Positions 48,301-60,290 of a DNA stretch of 64,000 bases are shown piece by piece. This stretch comes from Phylloscopus collybita (Eukaryota; Chordata; Aves; Passeriformes; Phylloscopidae): NCBI GenBank assembly GCA_027886175.1, contig JAJNNQ010000024.1:25523001-25587000 (forward strand). The letters are read 5' to 3'. How positions within the stretch are numbered: the first letter of the stretch is position 1; each line of letters starts with the position of its first letter. The notes beneath the pieces are model-generated. The model searched no databases. It had not been told where the DNA came from and worked only from the letters and a program-made list of their open reading frames with translations. The position numbers were made by a program, and so were the translations under genes.

Positions 48301-51300
48301 AAAAATCCTGGAAATTACAATTTCATAGGGAGAGTAAGGAAAAAAAAAAAGGAAAAAGTCTCTTGCACACCAGAAAAGTGATGCAAGACCAGGGTAGGTT
48401 GTTACTACTGGTATTGACTTTATTTTTTGCTTTAAAAGAAACCAAACAGAACATTTAAAAAGGTTGAAATACTGAAGAGTTAAAAGAAGCATGTGAATTG
48501 GTAAGAGAAAGCAGAAATACTAGCTTGCTTTGCACCTAAAGATGTCTGATTTTACAAGCAACTCAGTTCAAGCACATTTTTTGCTTTAAGCACATGCATG
48601 CTCTCACCGTAATCTTGAGAATAAAAGCACCCTTTTGTTTTCTGCTATGTTCTGCCTCATATATTAAGCAATTCCCAGTGTTTGCAGCAAGTGAGGCAAC
48701 TGGCCCTAAAGAACACAGCCTCTTACTAGAGAATCTCTATTCCACCACAGCTCAGGTCCATCAGGTGTTTTATGAGAAGACTGGTTCCCACCGAAACCAG
48801 CATCTGATCACATAAAAACTGAAAAAGCACAGGGAAGTTGAATTAAGGTTGCTCTGTCAACTTCTGTTCTAGTGTTCACAGGTTTGACTTCAGGTAAATG
48901 AAATATTACTTCATTTTTTTCCCCCTATAAATTTAATTCCCTGAATTTCCAAACAGCCAAATGAAAAAGAGCTTCTGTTACATACCAACATATCAGTGCT
49001 TTGTGGCCATCAACAGTATGGCAACCTGCAGGACCACCAGAAAGTCCTCTGCCTTTTGAGAGGCTTCATTAAGAAGCTCATAATTGCAGTAGGTCCTTCT
49101 TATTTTCATGGAACAGCTATTGTCAGGGTGGCGAGATGCACAAGCATAGAGTAGAATAAAAAAAATACCTCCCTGCCACAAAGGTCATTCAGTTGATTTC
49201 ATTCCAAACCATGAAGACACAAGAGCTCTTAGATGTTATCAGAGTATTTTTAGCATGGGTAAAACCAAATGTTTTTTCCTAGCAGCAGATTCATATAAAC
49301 AGCCAACCTGAGGCAGAAGCAGCTCTCCCAAAACTTATGTTTAAAGCTACTAAAACGAATTAAAATTTGTTACATGTCAATAAAGCTTACACTCAAATGA
49401 GAGTTTCTGCGATGGTTTCTGTGACAGTAACTGCAAGGCAGAGAAACCTGTGTCTAATAAGTGTAGATAAGGTGCATGAGAGAGCAGAAAGGGAAGTGCA
49501 AGGCAAGCTGGAACATCTAAACCATGCAATTTTAACTTACACAAACACAACAGAAGCACGGGTTCAAGGGAAATTCCACCCTATAGGAGAAATGGTGGCT
49601 GATTAAGCTGAACTCCTCCTACACATACATTATGTTCAGGTAGCTATGCTCATTCAGTTTAGTGGAAGAAAGTGCCTGTATCATTCCCCAAATCTTCCAC
49701 ACAATCCCACTGCCCTGGGGATTAAGATGCTGATAGTAACAATAAGTGAGAAAGGGAAGGGTTTTTTCCAAGACAGAGGACAGAACTGTGAAACAGGAGC
49801 GGTCTCAGCCAACAGGAATTTTGTCACCTGTAAGAAACTCTGTCACTTCCTCCTGAGAGAAAAGACACATCATCCTTATCACCACTGAATGAACTGACTG
49901 TGCAATAGAGTCATTTGTTAATTAGATTGAAAGCTAAAGTAACTTGATCCTACCAGACAAATCCTATCTGGTTTTCCTCATGGACCTGAAGGTCCTGCTT
50001 TACTAAAGTTCCTGCCACCACAGCTCTCTCTTTCACTGGCAGCACAAAGACAAATTCACTACTTTGGAAGGAAGAGAAAAACAAACCACCCACTATTCAC
50101 CTAGTAGTGTTCATAAGAGGCACTACCCTGACTGCACTCCCCAAATTGCAGCACTCCTGTAAATGTATACATTATAAACATACAGGTCTGGAATCTCCAG
50201 ACCTCAACAAACATCAGAATCAACAAACAGCATTACAAACAACCACCAGAGAATGTATAAACATTTGTAGGAGCAAAAATACTCAGTCTGGCTGCACCAC
50301 ACACAGTGTTTATTTATCTCCCTTAAAGATCAATGGGAGAAGACATTGGGAACAACGTTTTAAACAATGTGTCACTTTGTGTTAGTTTGTGTCACTGGGG
50401 CTTCTTCCAAGTAGTGGTGTCACAGTAAGATATGGATATGTTTAGATAGTTTTTTTGTTCCTTTACTCAAGTATGGCAGCTGGGCACCAGAGAACAGAGA
50501 GGAGGAGGGCTGCTAGTCTGACTGAGTTACTGATTTAACATTTAGAATCTCTGCAGCTCAAGAGAAAATTGCTGTGTATTTGTAACCTGAATGCAGGTCA
50601 GTAACTTTAAAAGGTCAGGCTGAACGTTTAAAATCTTATTGTTATTAATTCTCCACCAGCGCCCAGTTGTGTGAATGCCAATGAGCAGACTCAGCTCCTA
50701 CTGGGCTGAGGGGCAGTTGGCCTGCACCTCTGAACACCAGGTCCTCAAGAAAATGGAAAAGGAGTTTTGAAGCAATGACTTTCTGCCCTACAAGCAAATG
50801 ACTTCCCTGTGCACCCAGGGCACACTTCTTCAAGCACAGGAGACAGATTTCCTTTTTGAAGTTTCCTCATTTGTTGATAAATCATTAGCTTCATGTCAAG
50901 GCAACTGTGTTTTCTCCATCCACTTATTTCACTCTTTAGGAATACACAAACTATTTTGGTGCCGTCTTGCACTAATTTACACAATATCACAAGCTTTGGT
51001 GATGCTTCTTAATAGTACAACTCCCTGTAGCACACCTCTTTAGTTCAGAGTCCTTTGCAAACAATCTGCTTGCCTCACAAACCACCTCCATTGCATTAGG
51101 TCTGTGTCATTAACCACACTTTGTTACCCTGCTAGATTGCATTACCTTGCTCTGCCTTAGTTTATCTTGGTGGCAAAGACAGCAGTAGGATTAGAAACAG
51201 AATATGAGTTCTGCCTTTCTAGTTCCCCAATTCATCAGAAGGACAGCCATCTGAGATGGTGAAATTCAACAGAAGTTATGATTATGTCTCAGGTAGATTT

Positions 51301-52794
51301 ATATTTTAAGATGCAAATACTACTGTGTGGAGTTTACGCTACTGGCCCTTCAAGGGTCTTCTGACTCTACAGAAGCACTTAGATACTACAGGGAATTTAT
51401 CCACAGGAAATTCTGAGTTTTGTTTTCTCAGGATTTGACTCCCACTTTAAAAGATGTGGATACTTAGACAGCAAAGCATGCAGTGTCTCAGGACACTGGT
51501 ATCTGGTGTCTCCCCTCTCACTTAAGTTTATTGGCATCACATACTCCCTTCCTCCAGATCTAAGCACTAGACTTGATGCTGGACCATTAATTTGTCTAGA
51601 TTTCTAACACCAGACATAATTAATAAGATCAGATGAACACCTGTGACCACATATTTGGTAGTAAACTTGTTTTAAGGATCAGTGTTGTGTGGAGTAGTCA
51701 CAAAGCCAAGAGGGCAATATTATTAATTTTCAGGTCCTGATTTAAGCCATATATTAGTGATGCTTTGCTTTACTTCCTACCCTAAATACACTTCAAAATT
51801 TGTCACAACTCCCCCTATATTAGTACCTTCAATGCTTAATTTTTCAAGGAAAATTTCTCTTGCCTTGGTGGTGCAGTAACCTTCTAGTACTGATGACCTT
51901 ATACGAAGCAGTCTTCTATTTTAATGACTTCAAAAATCTCTTAAGATCCTTTACCAAGGACTTTTAGGAGCAAGTAGCTTTCTGCTCCGGGAATGTAATC
52001 TCCATTACTAACTGAAAAAAGTAATGCTTATGTATCCCACACCAATACTGAAACATAATCAAATAAGGAATACTGGTTAGATATCAGGCACTGAGCACAG
52101 TAAGAGAGACACACTGAATCTTCTGTAATCATTGGGAGACCATAGCTTAGTGAAAACAGATCTTGTTTCACAGGAATACCAAACTCTAGTTTTTAATTTA
52201 GTGCTAAAGGGGAGGAAGAAACACAGCCTAACATACGTTCCACTGATAAGGCAGGCCACATTCCGACAGCTTTTAAAGGCATTACACTGAAAGAAACACA
52301 TTTTGTATGCGCATACAGCATCTCCAGCCATAATAACACATGAACTACTGCCATCCATGTTACATTATCACTATCCCACTTACCAGTGCTTAAAAGGTGA
52401 CTGTTAGATTGACCAAACTCCCTTAATTTGTGATTTTTCTAGTTACGCACCCCGACCTATTAAGTGGGCGCACCTTGTACCCTTGCCATTAAAAGACTCC
52501 CCTGCAATACATTTGCCCAAATCAGTGCACTCCATCTCCTACAGAAATTATCCAACAGCATGAGATGAGTTGGAATAAAAGTCTGCCTTGCTGTGAAAGA
52601 AGAATTACCCCACCAGAACTATCCCCCTCATGGCTTTCTTTTTTTTTTTTTATTATTTACTTCTTAATGGAAGCAAAAACCCCTATCATCTCACCTACTC
52701 CTCTTTTAATAAGGAATGACTGCCGTGACTACCCCCATCTAGAACCACCATTCACTGCCAGCACCTCTGCTCTCCTCGTGTGCTTAGAGAATAA
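45332..52794. other. unique non-coding sequence, no gene seen
   Basis: A long stretch with no recognised gene, transposon or RNA gene. It includes a G10 run (45962-45971), T- and A-rich runs near 48013, 48340 and 52640, and short frames that do not resemble proteins. The 47040-47220 part is non-repetitive and might be a conserved element, but this is weak. Confidence 0.4.
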
Positions 52795-52869
52795 CTGATT
52801 AGCACTTTGCATAATTAACCTGATTAGCACTGTGCATAATCAAACTGATTAGCACTTTGCATAATTAAA
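52795..52869 (+). repeat. three tandem 25-bp units with POU-type site
   Basis: Units start at 52795, 52820 and 52845, each beginning CTGATTAGCAC. Copies 1 and 3 differ only at the last base. Copy 2 has two extra changes (TTTGCATAATTA to TGTGCATAATCA). Each unit carries GCATAAT; copies 1 and 3 carry GCATAATTAA, which matches the core of the POU4F (Brn3) binding consensus ATGCATAATTAAT, preceded by CTGATTAG, a second homeodomain-like word. The spacing of 25 bp puts sites roughly 2.4 helical turns apart. An AAT microsatellite (52874-52896) follows at once. Confidence 0.95.
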
Positions 52870-52873
52870 AAGA

Positions 52874-52896
52874 AATAATAATAATAACAATAATAA
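52874..52896. repeat. (AAT)n microsatellite
   Basis: About seven AAT units with one AAC interruption, immediately after the 25-bp tandem array. Confidence 0.9.
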
Positions 52897-55800
52897 GCAG
52901 TAGGTAATAGCAAAAGCTGCTAGTCCCAATGCCTGTTCGTTAGCTCTAGGATTAGTTTAGTGTGGCATATTTTATTTCTTAAAACTATTTCTTTAAAGAT
53001 GCACAAGCTCCTGAGAGGTACAGCTTTAAAAATTCTCATTTAGTATCAAGTTCACTAGTGAAAAAAATTAGTTGCTCCACTATTACAACTTAGGATTTCT
53101 TGTGCCTCCCACTGCTGAAGCTGAAGACATTAACAGGATGGATGCCTGGTCTGATGCACCAGGGGTTTGGTTCCCTTATCTGTCTAGAGTACTGCTATTG
53201 GATTCATCATCACAGGATACAGAAGTCTCACATCTTTTAATGCATATATATGCTTGCAATGTACTTCAAGAGTAGGAAGGCTCTATTATTGTTATTGTTG
53301 AGATGGATAAAGTAGCAAGATGCATATCCTCAAAAGTAGGTAGGCACTGAATTCTCTCCTGCCCTTTACAGTTATTCCAGACCACAGGAAGCATGGGAAG
53401 GAATATGGAATTATTCAGATCCCTGCCCCTAAGCCTACATCACTCTTCCCCCATTTGAGTATCACTCATTTACATGTATTTTTTGCAACCTGATCAAGAA
53501 TGTGAGAGACAGAAGGTACTTTGTTTGCTAGCCTGTCCCATGTCCAGTGTAAATCCCCCCATTAGGCTTTCAGGATTAACCACCACCTCCCAAAATCTGA
53601 AGAATGTGCATAACTACACCTACCTAGATTGCAAACTCTGTATAAACATCCATGTTAAATGCCTGCATCACTAATGATTCAGTTCTCCTGGACATTCAAT
53701 GCCAGACAGCCTAGAAGAGTAGTTCCCCAAGTGAGTCAGCAACCAACATTTTCTGCTTGCTCACATGGCCTCATCCCTCCTAGTCACCAGTATATTCTAT
53801 GCTACTCCTCATTTTAACCTTATCTCTCTCTAGCATCCTACAGCTCAGATTTCCTTTGCATTCCTCACAATCTTCACCTTATATATTCTATAATGTTTTC
53901 ATGAGTACCTGAAATACTTACTGCCAAACCTCCCCCTGCCCTTACAATCACCCTGCCTACATTTCCCACTGGGTACCAGACAACGTTACTGCTTCTCAGC
54001 TGACTGCTCAGCCAGGGTGGTTGGGCAGCTGGGGGTCAGCTTGTTCCAAGTGATCAATCTGACTGCTCTTTAGCTGTCCAGAAAGGAACGCAGTGCCCAG
54101 ACTGCAGACACTGCTCAGATGCAGCACACGGCATGGACCTGTCCTAGACCTGTGGCAGAAATACTCCCACTCTGTCCAAGCTTGCCTCGTAAGATCTCTC
54201 TCATAAAATAAGCCAATGAGAAACTGAGGGGTGGAAATGACAATAAAAGATTATCTATTCATAACTGGCTGGAAATGAACTACCCATGCAGAGAGGTCTC
54301 CCCATCATCCTAAGCTAAAGAACCCACATGAACAACAAAGGGTGCAGAGCTAGTTACTCACGTCACAAGTTGTTTAGTTTCAGTAAAAAAGTGTTGCTGT
54401 AGAGATTTCTCAAGTCCAAATGTTCCTGGGGAAGGTAGTTCCAGTAATTCTGGGAAGAAAGCCAATCCTTTGGCTTTATATGTAAATATTTAAACAACAT
54501 TATTTTTATATACATATATTTTATACACATATACATATATGTCTTTACACTTCCAGACTTGCAAAACTGCAACAGAAAAAATAGGCAAGTTGACATACAG
54601 CTACTGTCTCTGCCTGAAACCATGCTAACTGACCATCAGAAACAGAAATACAGAAAAGACTTCAAGATAATTGAGCCATATCACCTTTGTATAGTGGTCC
54701 ACCCAAACAGAAGTGCTGAAAGAGCAGGAATAGAAATTGAAAAGGTAGAGAGAGAAAAGTCTCAAATTTCATCTCCACAGAAGTGGCAAGAAAATAAGGT
54801 TCATCTATTTTAAATCTTTCAGAACCTAGATGGATACAAGTACTCCATCCATGGGTGTGGAATCTCCAGTTTTGGATAACACAAAGCTTCACATTCCAAG
54901 CATTTTAGTGTTATGACACCTGACAGTAAAGCTGCAACTTCATGTTTAGAAAGGTCACTGCTGCTTCAGGCTTAAATCAGGTCCATACCTCAAAAGGGAT
55001 AACTTGGCAGAAAATGCAAGTGAAAGAATGGAAATGCATCTGGCACGGAGATCTGGTGAATAAATAAAATGGGGAAAAAAAATAAAGCTTCAAAATTGTT
55101 GAGGAGGGGATTGATAAAATGGAGGAAGATGATTTAGTGAGAAAAGGTATCCATTCAGAGCATACAATGAATAAATCAATCTATGAAAATAAAATTTACC
55201 ACATGAATTCCACCTCTATCTACTCAGCAGAAAACACACCCTAGTACAAGGTACATGTGTGTAAATTCACAGCTACACGATTTAAAGAAATAAAATACTT
55301 ATGAATACAATACTTACATGTCTGTATGTATAGCACAGCCAGTGAGTTTTAGGAACATGGAAGTGCACATACATAAAAAACCCACACAAAAAAATAGGAC
55401 CAAGAGTAGGGCAAGCCTTTTAGAAAATATTTTAATGGCTTTATAAAAAGCCTTCACCCAAAGTTTGAGGGGCTTTTGCAATCCTACATTTTTCTATTGC
55501 AAAATACACCTGCTTTCTTCTCTTTTTTCCCCCTAAACTAAATATTTCTTCCATCTAATGACTCTCTTTATTAGACAGCATCTAATTTGCATACATTTAC
55601 ATACAATTTAACTGCTAGCTTGTGAGAACAAAGAAATGGCTCTGTATTGCACTGAAGGACAATACTCAGAAAGGAAGGTATAAAAACGAGCTAGCTCGGT
55701 GGCTGTATATTCTCTTTGTTTCAGAAATACTAGGAGTTTTAAACACACTACTTAGAGGGTGAAAAAGATTATTTCATCAAACAATGAAAAAAGATACAGT

Positions 55801-55950
55801 GCAGCTTCCTTTTAACGCATTCTCTCTCTGGCCTGGTTAATGGGATTTAAGGGTCCAATATTTCTTTGCTTTCTTCTGTTTCTTTTATTAGAACTGATGG
55901 ATTTAATTCTGTCATATATTTTACTTCATATTTTATTCCTATAACAATCT
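52897..55950. other. unique non-coding sequence, no gene seen
   Basis: AT-rich with a TATATACATATATT-type low-complexity patch at 54505-54542. No gene is recognised. Confidence 0.45.
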
Positions 55951-56225
55951 ATGCTGAAGTTCAGCTCCAATGCTAATTCAATACTATCTTCCTTTCCTTG
56001 CAGCCAGCCTGGAATACAACTGATCTCTGATGGGCATGAAGTGCTCTGCCCTCAATGCCCAGTGCTAATGGATTTTAGAGAGCGTCTGCCAGAGTTTTAC
56101 CTCGTGGCAACAAGTCTGGAGATAATGAAAACTTACCATGTAGCTGACTGGGAATCAACAGGAAGGGAAGCAGGGCTGAGCTCCGCTTGTGAGAACAGGG
56201 AGGGACTGTGGTCAGAGTAAATGCA
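55951..56225 (+). other. exon-like segment, unproven
   Basis: A pyrimidine tract ending in TTCCTTGCAG at 56002 looks like a good splice acceptor. An open plus-strand frame continues to a stop at 56220, with a weak donor GA|GTAAAT just before it. The peptide is not recognised. It may be a lncRNA exon or chance; no branch point or partner exon is identified. Confidence 0.15.
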
Positions 56226-59200
56226 GGATGTAAAGGATGCGTCAAGCCCTCTAGTTCCCTGAGGAAAGATGGGGGAAAAAAAAGGAAAAAAAAAAAACCT
56301 TTAAGACCTTGCACGAAGGAAAACCCTTCAGAAACAGTTGTCAGAAACTCCAACACATGCCCTACCAAAAGCATGATACAATCAGCAAAGTGTTTTTCTC
56401 CAAAGGCTCTGCGGTTGGGGTATCAATTGCTCAGGTCAGCTACAAATCTAATCCATGTAGATTTGACATAAAAACCTTGCAGGAAAAAAAACCTAAATAT
56501 TTCAGGCTGCATGCTGCAGATGCCTACATCCTCTCATATGTGCAAAACATAGGGATACAGAGCAGTCTTCCCATTTGTCCTGCCTGCACGGCAGAGCTGC
56601 TAGCTTCACTTCTGACCTCTCCTCTTCCCAACATCCAACTCAATGACTTGTGCTCAGTGAGGCAGAAAAATCAAAGTATCACCTTTCAGTGGCATAGAGA
56701 TGGGTGAAAGATGACCCAGTCACTCTGGTGGCATGTTCAAAGGGCCTGTCCTACAGAAATTTTACAAGAGAAACCTCTTGTAAACAGACCTATTACAATG
56801 GAATGGAATAGGACAAGTCTTGGTAAAAAGCACTAGGCCAAGTTAGCATGCACACAAAGCAGGTGTAGAATTCAGGACCCAGCAGTCATCTGCTCCAGTT
56901 TGCCCCGGCCAGCCACGTGGCCTGGGGCACACTGGCTTTATGTGATCAGCACCAGGCCAAGTGTTAAATCCATGGGCATCCTCACACCAGCATGAGTGGC
57001 ACAGTAGCACTGTGACTGACAGTACAGGAGCCACATCACAAGCTGTACACACAAGGAACTTGTGCTGATACTGCCCTGATGTGACTCACTGGCACTCAAA
57101 ACACATTATAGATTATTTTCAGATGCAAATTTTAATGTAAAGCTGGCTGAAATGTTAATGAAGTTTTAGCTCTTTTTCAAAGGGGAAAATTCCCTACTGC
57201 TTACAGAAATGTTTTCTTTATTTTCCCCTCTGCCTGATCTTCTTCTAGTGACATACAGCAACCAAACCTCATAAAAGAAATTAATCAACCCTTCATATCA
57301 TCTTCCCTTTTCAAGGGTGGAAAGGTTGAGGTGTGTGATCTTCAGCGTTTCTGATGTGTACCAAAATGATGCATTAGAAAACAATGGAGGAAGGAAATTC
57401 CAAAGCCACCGTTCCCCTGATTACCATATCCTATGCTCACAGCTGTATCTTGCTGAAACCACTGGGTTATCATTTTCAGAACCTTACAAGCATGTGTTAT
57501 GATGTAAGCTGATTTTAATTGGAGCTGCCACAATCCCACCCTTGCCTCACCTCCTTCCTCTCCCTGTCACACATCCCCAAGTCCATCCTAGAGCCAGGAC
57601 TGCGTAGGTGCCTCGCTCAGGGAGCTTTCAGCTGAATAAAGGCTTCTTTCCCATGTGTGCTTAGCCACATCAGACCCTCATTGTAGCTGGAGATCCTGGC
57701 AGGAAACTTGGGGGTTAGAGCTAGAGAGGAAGCAGAACTGTTCAAGTGGAGGAACAGCAACAGAGCAGTGTCAAGACTGATTAGTTTAAGCTGCTGTGGA
57801 CTTACACCTTGTGATGTCTAGGGCTGCTTTGGTATGACACGAGAGAAAGACTTGTCACACAGCTGGAAGCTGAAGCAATCACAGCTTTATAGGTAAAAAA
57901 GACCCCACCTCACAAGCTAACCTAAAATAAACTCTTGGGCTACACAGATCAATACAGAACAGATGCAGTCTGCCTCTGGTGAAAAATAGCTTGAGATAAT
58001 GGTGCACTGCTACAATCTGCACCAAGGGCATTTTCCAAGTGGCAGGTTGAATTAGCCTCAAGTGACATGCATTACAGTAACGCTTCCCTGAGGCAATAAG
58101 GCAAGGTCCCACATTCAAATGGAAAGAATTGAGCATTCTTGCCAAAGGCAAATGATAAAGCTTGTGATTAAGAACCACTGTTACCAGAACATGGTGAAGC
58201 TCCTGAAAAATCTTTCAAGGACTTCAGAAAATACACCTGGAGATAAAGAGCAAGAATTTTCCTTTACATCTCTACGGTTACCATACGACACATCTCTTTT
58301 GCTGCTTTCCAGAGAAGAAACATCAATTCTGTCCTAACTAGAAACTAACTTTGCAACCCTCAGTAGTTCTAAAGCCACCCTGTCCAGACAGTTTTGTAGG
58401 GGGGTATGTGGATTTCAGCTGAACACAGAAGACACTGAAGTTCCCTTCCTTTTGCTTCCCTGCTCCAGGGAAATGGGATATTTTACATCCTACAAGAGAT
58501 CCTTTGGTGGTATGGAATCACCTGACACCGCCACCCACAACATCTTCAGGAGAAGGAGTCACTAAGGAAGAGCCTCTCTAGCCAGCACCCACAGGTGACT
58601 CAGCAGCTTTGGAAATTAAAGTAACTGAGAAAAAGAATCAGTGCAGACACCTGACCTTCACCTGTTCTCATCAGCTCAACAACCAATACCCACATTTTCA
58701 GTACTGCAGTTAGAACTTGTATTGCTAAGTTACAACCAGGCCTCAAGGACAGGACACCAGACCAGGGATAAGAACTGATGACATTTTTTGTTCAACAATA
58801 ACAAAAGAACACTTTCCAGCATACGTGAGTTGGAAGCAATGGCATCCACACAACTACTATTTTTCATTCCACTCTCAAGATGGTTGCAGTTATTCTATCA
58901 ACCGCAGGCAGCTGTACAGGTTGTTGCACAAACATAGCCTTGTTCCACATGTTCAAGTCAGGCAACCCCTAGACGAGAGGCTTGGCTAGTTTTCCCAACA
59001 GGAGATTCCCATTTTCCTTCAACCACCTTTAATGTATAGTTACCAGTACAACCCATTTGTGCATATATTCTTCCATATATTTCTCTGCAGAATAACTGTC
59101 CACTGGACAGCATGAATACTTAAATAGCCACATGATAACATACTTCTGCAGACACACATATAAAATACCTTGGCCAAAAGCTGTTTGATTGAATTAATTT

Positions 59201-59759
59201 TATTCTTTCCACATTACAACAGGTGCCCACATCAGTTTTTTACTATCTTTAAAACAATGACAAGAATCTAAAATTTTAAATTATGCCAACATTTGAATAC
59301 TCTATTCAAGTGCTCTTGATCAGTTGAAAAGTGTATTACCACAACACCAGCCTCAATTCTCACCTTCTTTCTAACAATTCTTCTTAGAGCTTAAAGTAGG
59401 TTAAGCAAATCATTCATCAGATTTTTCCCTTTCCTTTCTTTTGTTGTTATATACTCCACTGAAGCTGAGAGATGAAAACGTAAAAGCGGGTTTAAGCAGA
59501 AGAATAATTCAGTGGAAGGAACTCTTATTGCACCAAATTAAGTCTTGGCACTTTTTAAGTTCCACTTTTTGTACATATGGGTGGGACTATCCAAAGGAAC
59601 AAGGGTGTGATTCTCTCTCCACTCAAATTATGGTGAAGAAGTCCAAGCTGAATCCATCAGCAGCATTTTTAAATTAGTGTTGAGCATTTTTGGAAACCCT
59701 TCCCATTCCCAACCTACCCAGAAAGTGGGCATAAATAAATAAATAAACTTCCACCACCT
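56226..59759. other. unique non-coding sequence
   Basis: The plus frame 56309-56707 (132 codons) lacks any family feature. The 57100-57230 part (GATGCAAATTTTAATG, GAAATGTTAATGAAG) has enhancer-like composition. No transposon is recognised with confidence. Confidence 0.4.
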
Positions 59760-60290
59760 TGTGTCCTGGAAACAACATCCACAAGCTGCAGTTTGTGCGC
59801 CTCTGTCAAGTTAAAGACGCTGCGAGTTTCTTTTTAAACACAAACAATATTTCTGAAGTTAGTTCGTTCGAACATCCACTCTGATTTGATAAATTATATT
59901 AAATACAATTTTCCTCAGCAGCATTTTAAAGCATGACAGCTAGAGCATGAGTAGGTCATCTTTACAGGGAGCGTACAATCTCCTCAGCTGTGTAGGCAGC
60001 CTGGATTATGTATGCAGGCCCACACTCCCCGAGATAACAAAATTACCCAGCTTGCACTCCAAGCCAGTCACAAACTGTGGAGTCGCAGAGAGCAAAGTCA
60101 AGCCCGAGCCAATCAGTCCTGCTAAGCAGCTGCTATCTCAGTTGCTTATTAGTTCACCAGTACACTGGCCACGACCAAAGCTTCAGATGGGCTTACAGTA
60201 TGCACAGAACAAAATTGTCTCTGCTTCCAAATACCACAGAAATGCAACCACGAATGAATACTATCAAAGGGTAGAGGTAGGAGACAAACC
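59760..60290. promoter_or_regulatory. candidate regulatory element with CCAAT box
   Basis: A non-repetitive block with about eleven CpGs, more than its flanks. It holds a full NF-Y-type GAGCCAATCAG (60106-60116), an exact palindrome TTCGTTCGAA-type patch near 59866, and GATAACAAAATTACC (GATA-like). It spans a 127-codon plus-strand frame (59947-60330) containing SKVKPEPISPAKQLLSQLL, which I do not recognise. A distal promoter or enhancer fits better than a coding exon, but a coding exon is not excluded. Confidence 0.3.

Noticed and set aside
54505..54542. TATA-rich patch that could look like a promoter
   Set aside because: It is a TATATA/CATATA low-complexity run without other core promoter signals.
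56309..56707. 132-codon plus-strand frame
   Set aside because: Composition looks random and no homologous motif is recognised.
57600..57720. AATAAAG with CTTCTTTCCC, resembling the R-U5 region of an avian retroviral LTR
   Set aside because: No matching LTR ends, primer-binding site or paired LTR seen; a single poly(A)-signal-like word is not enough.
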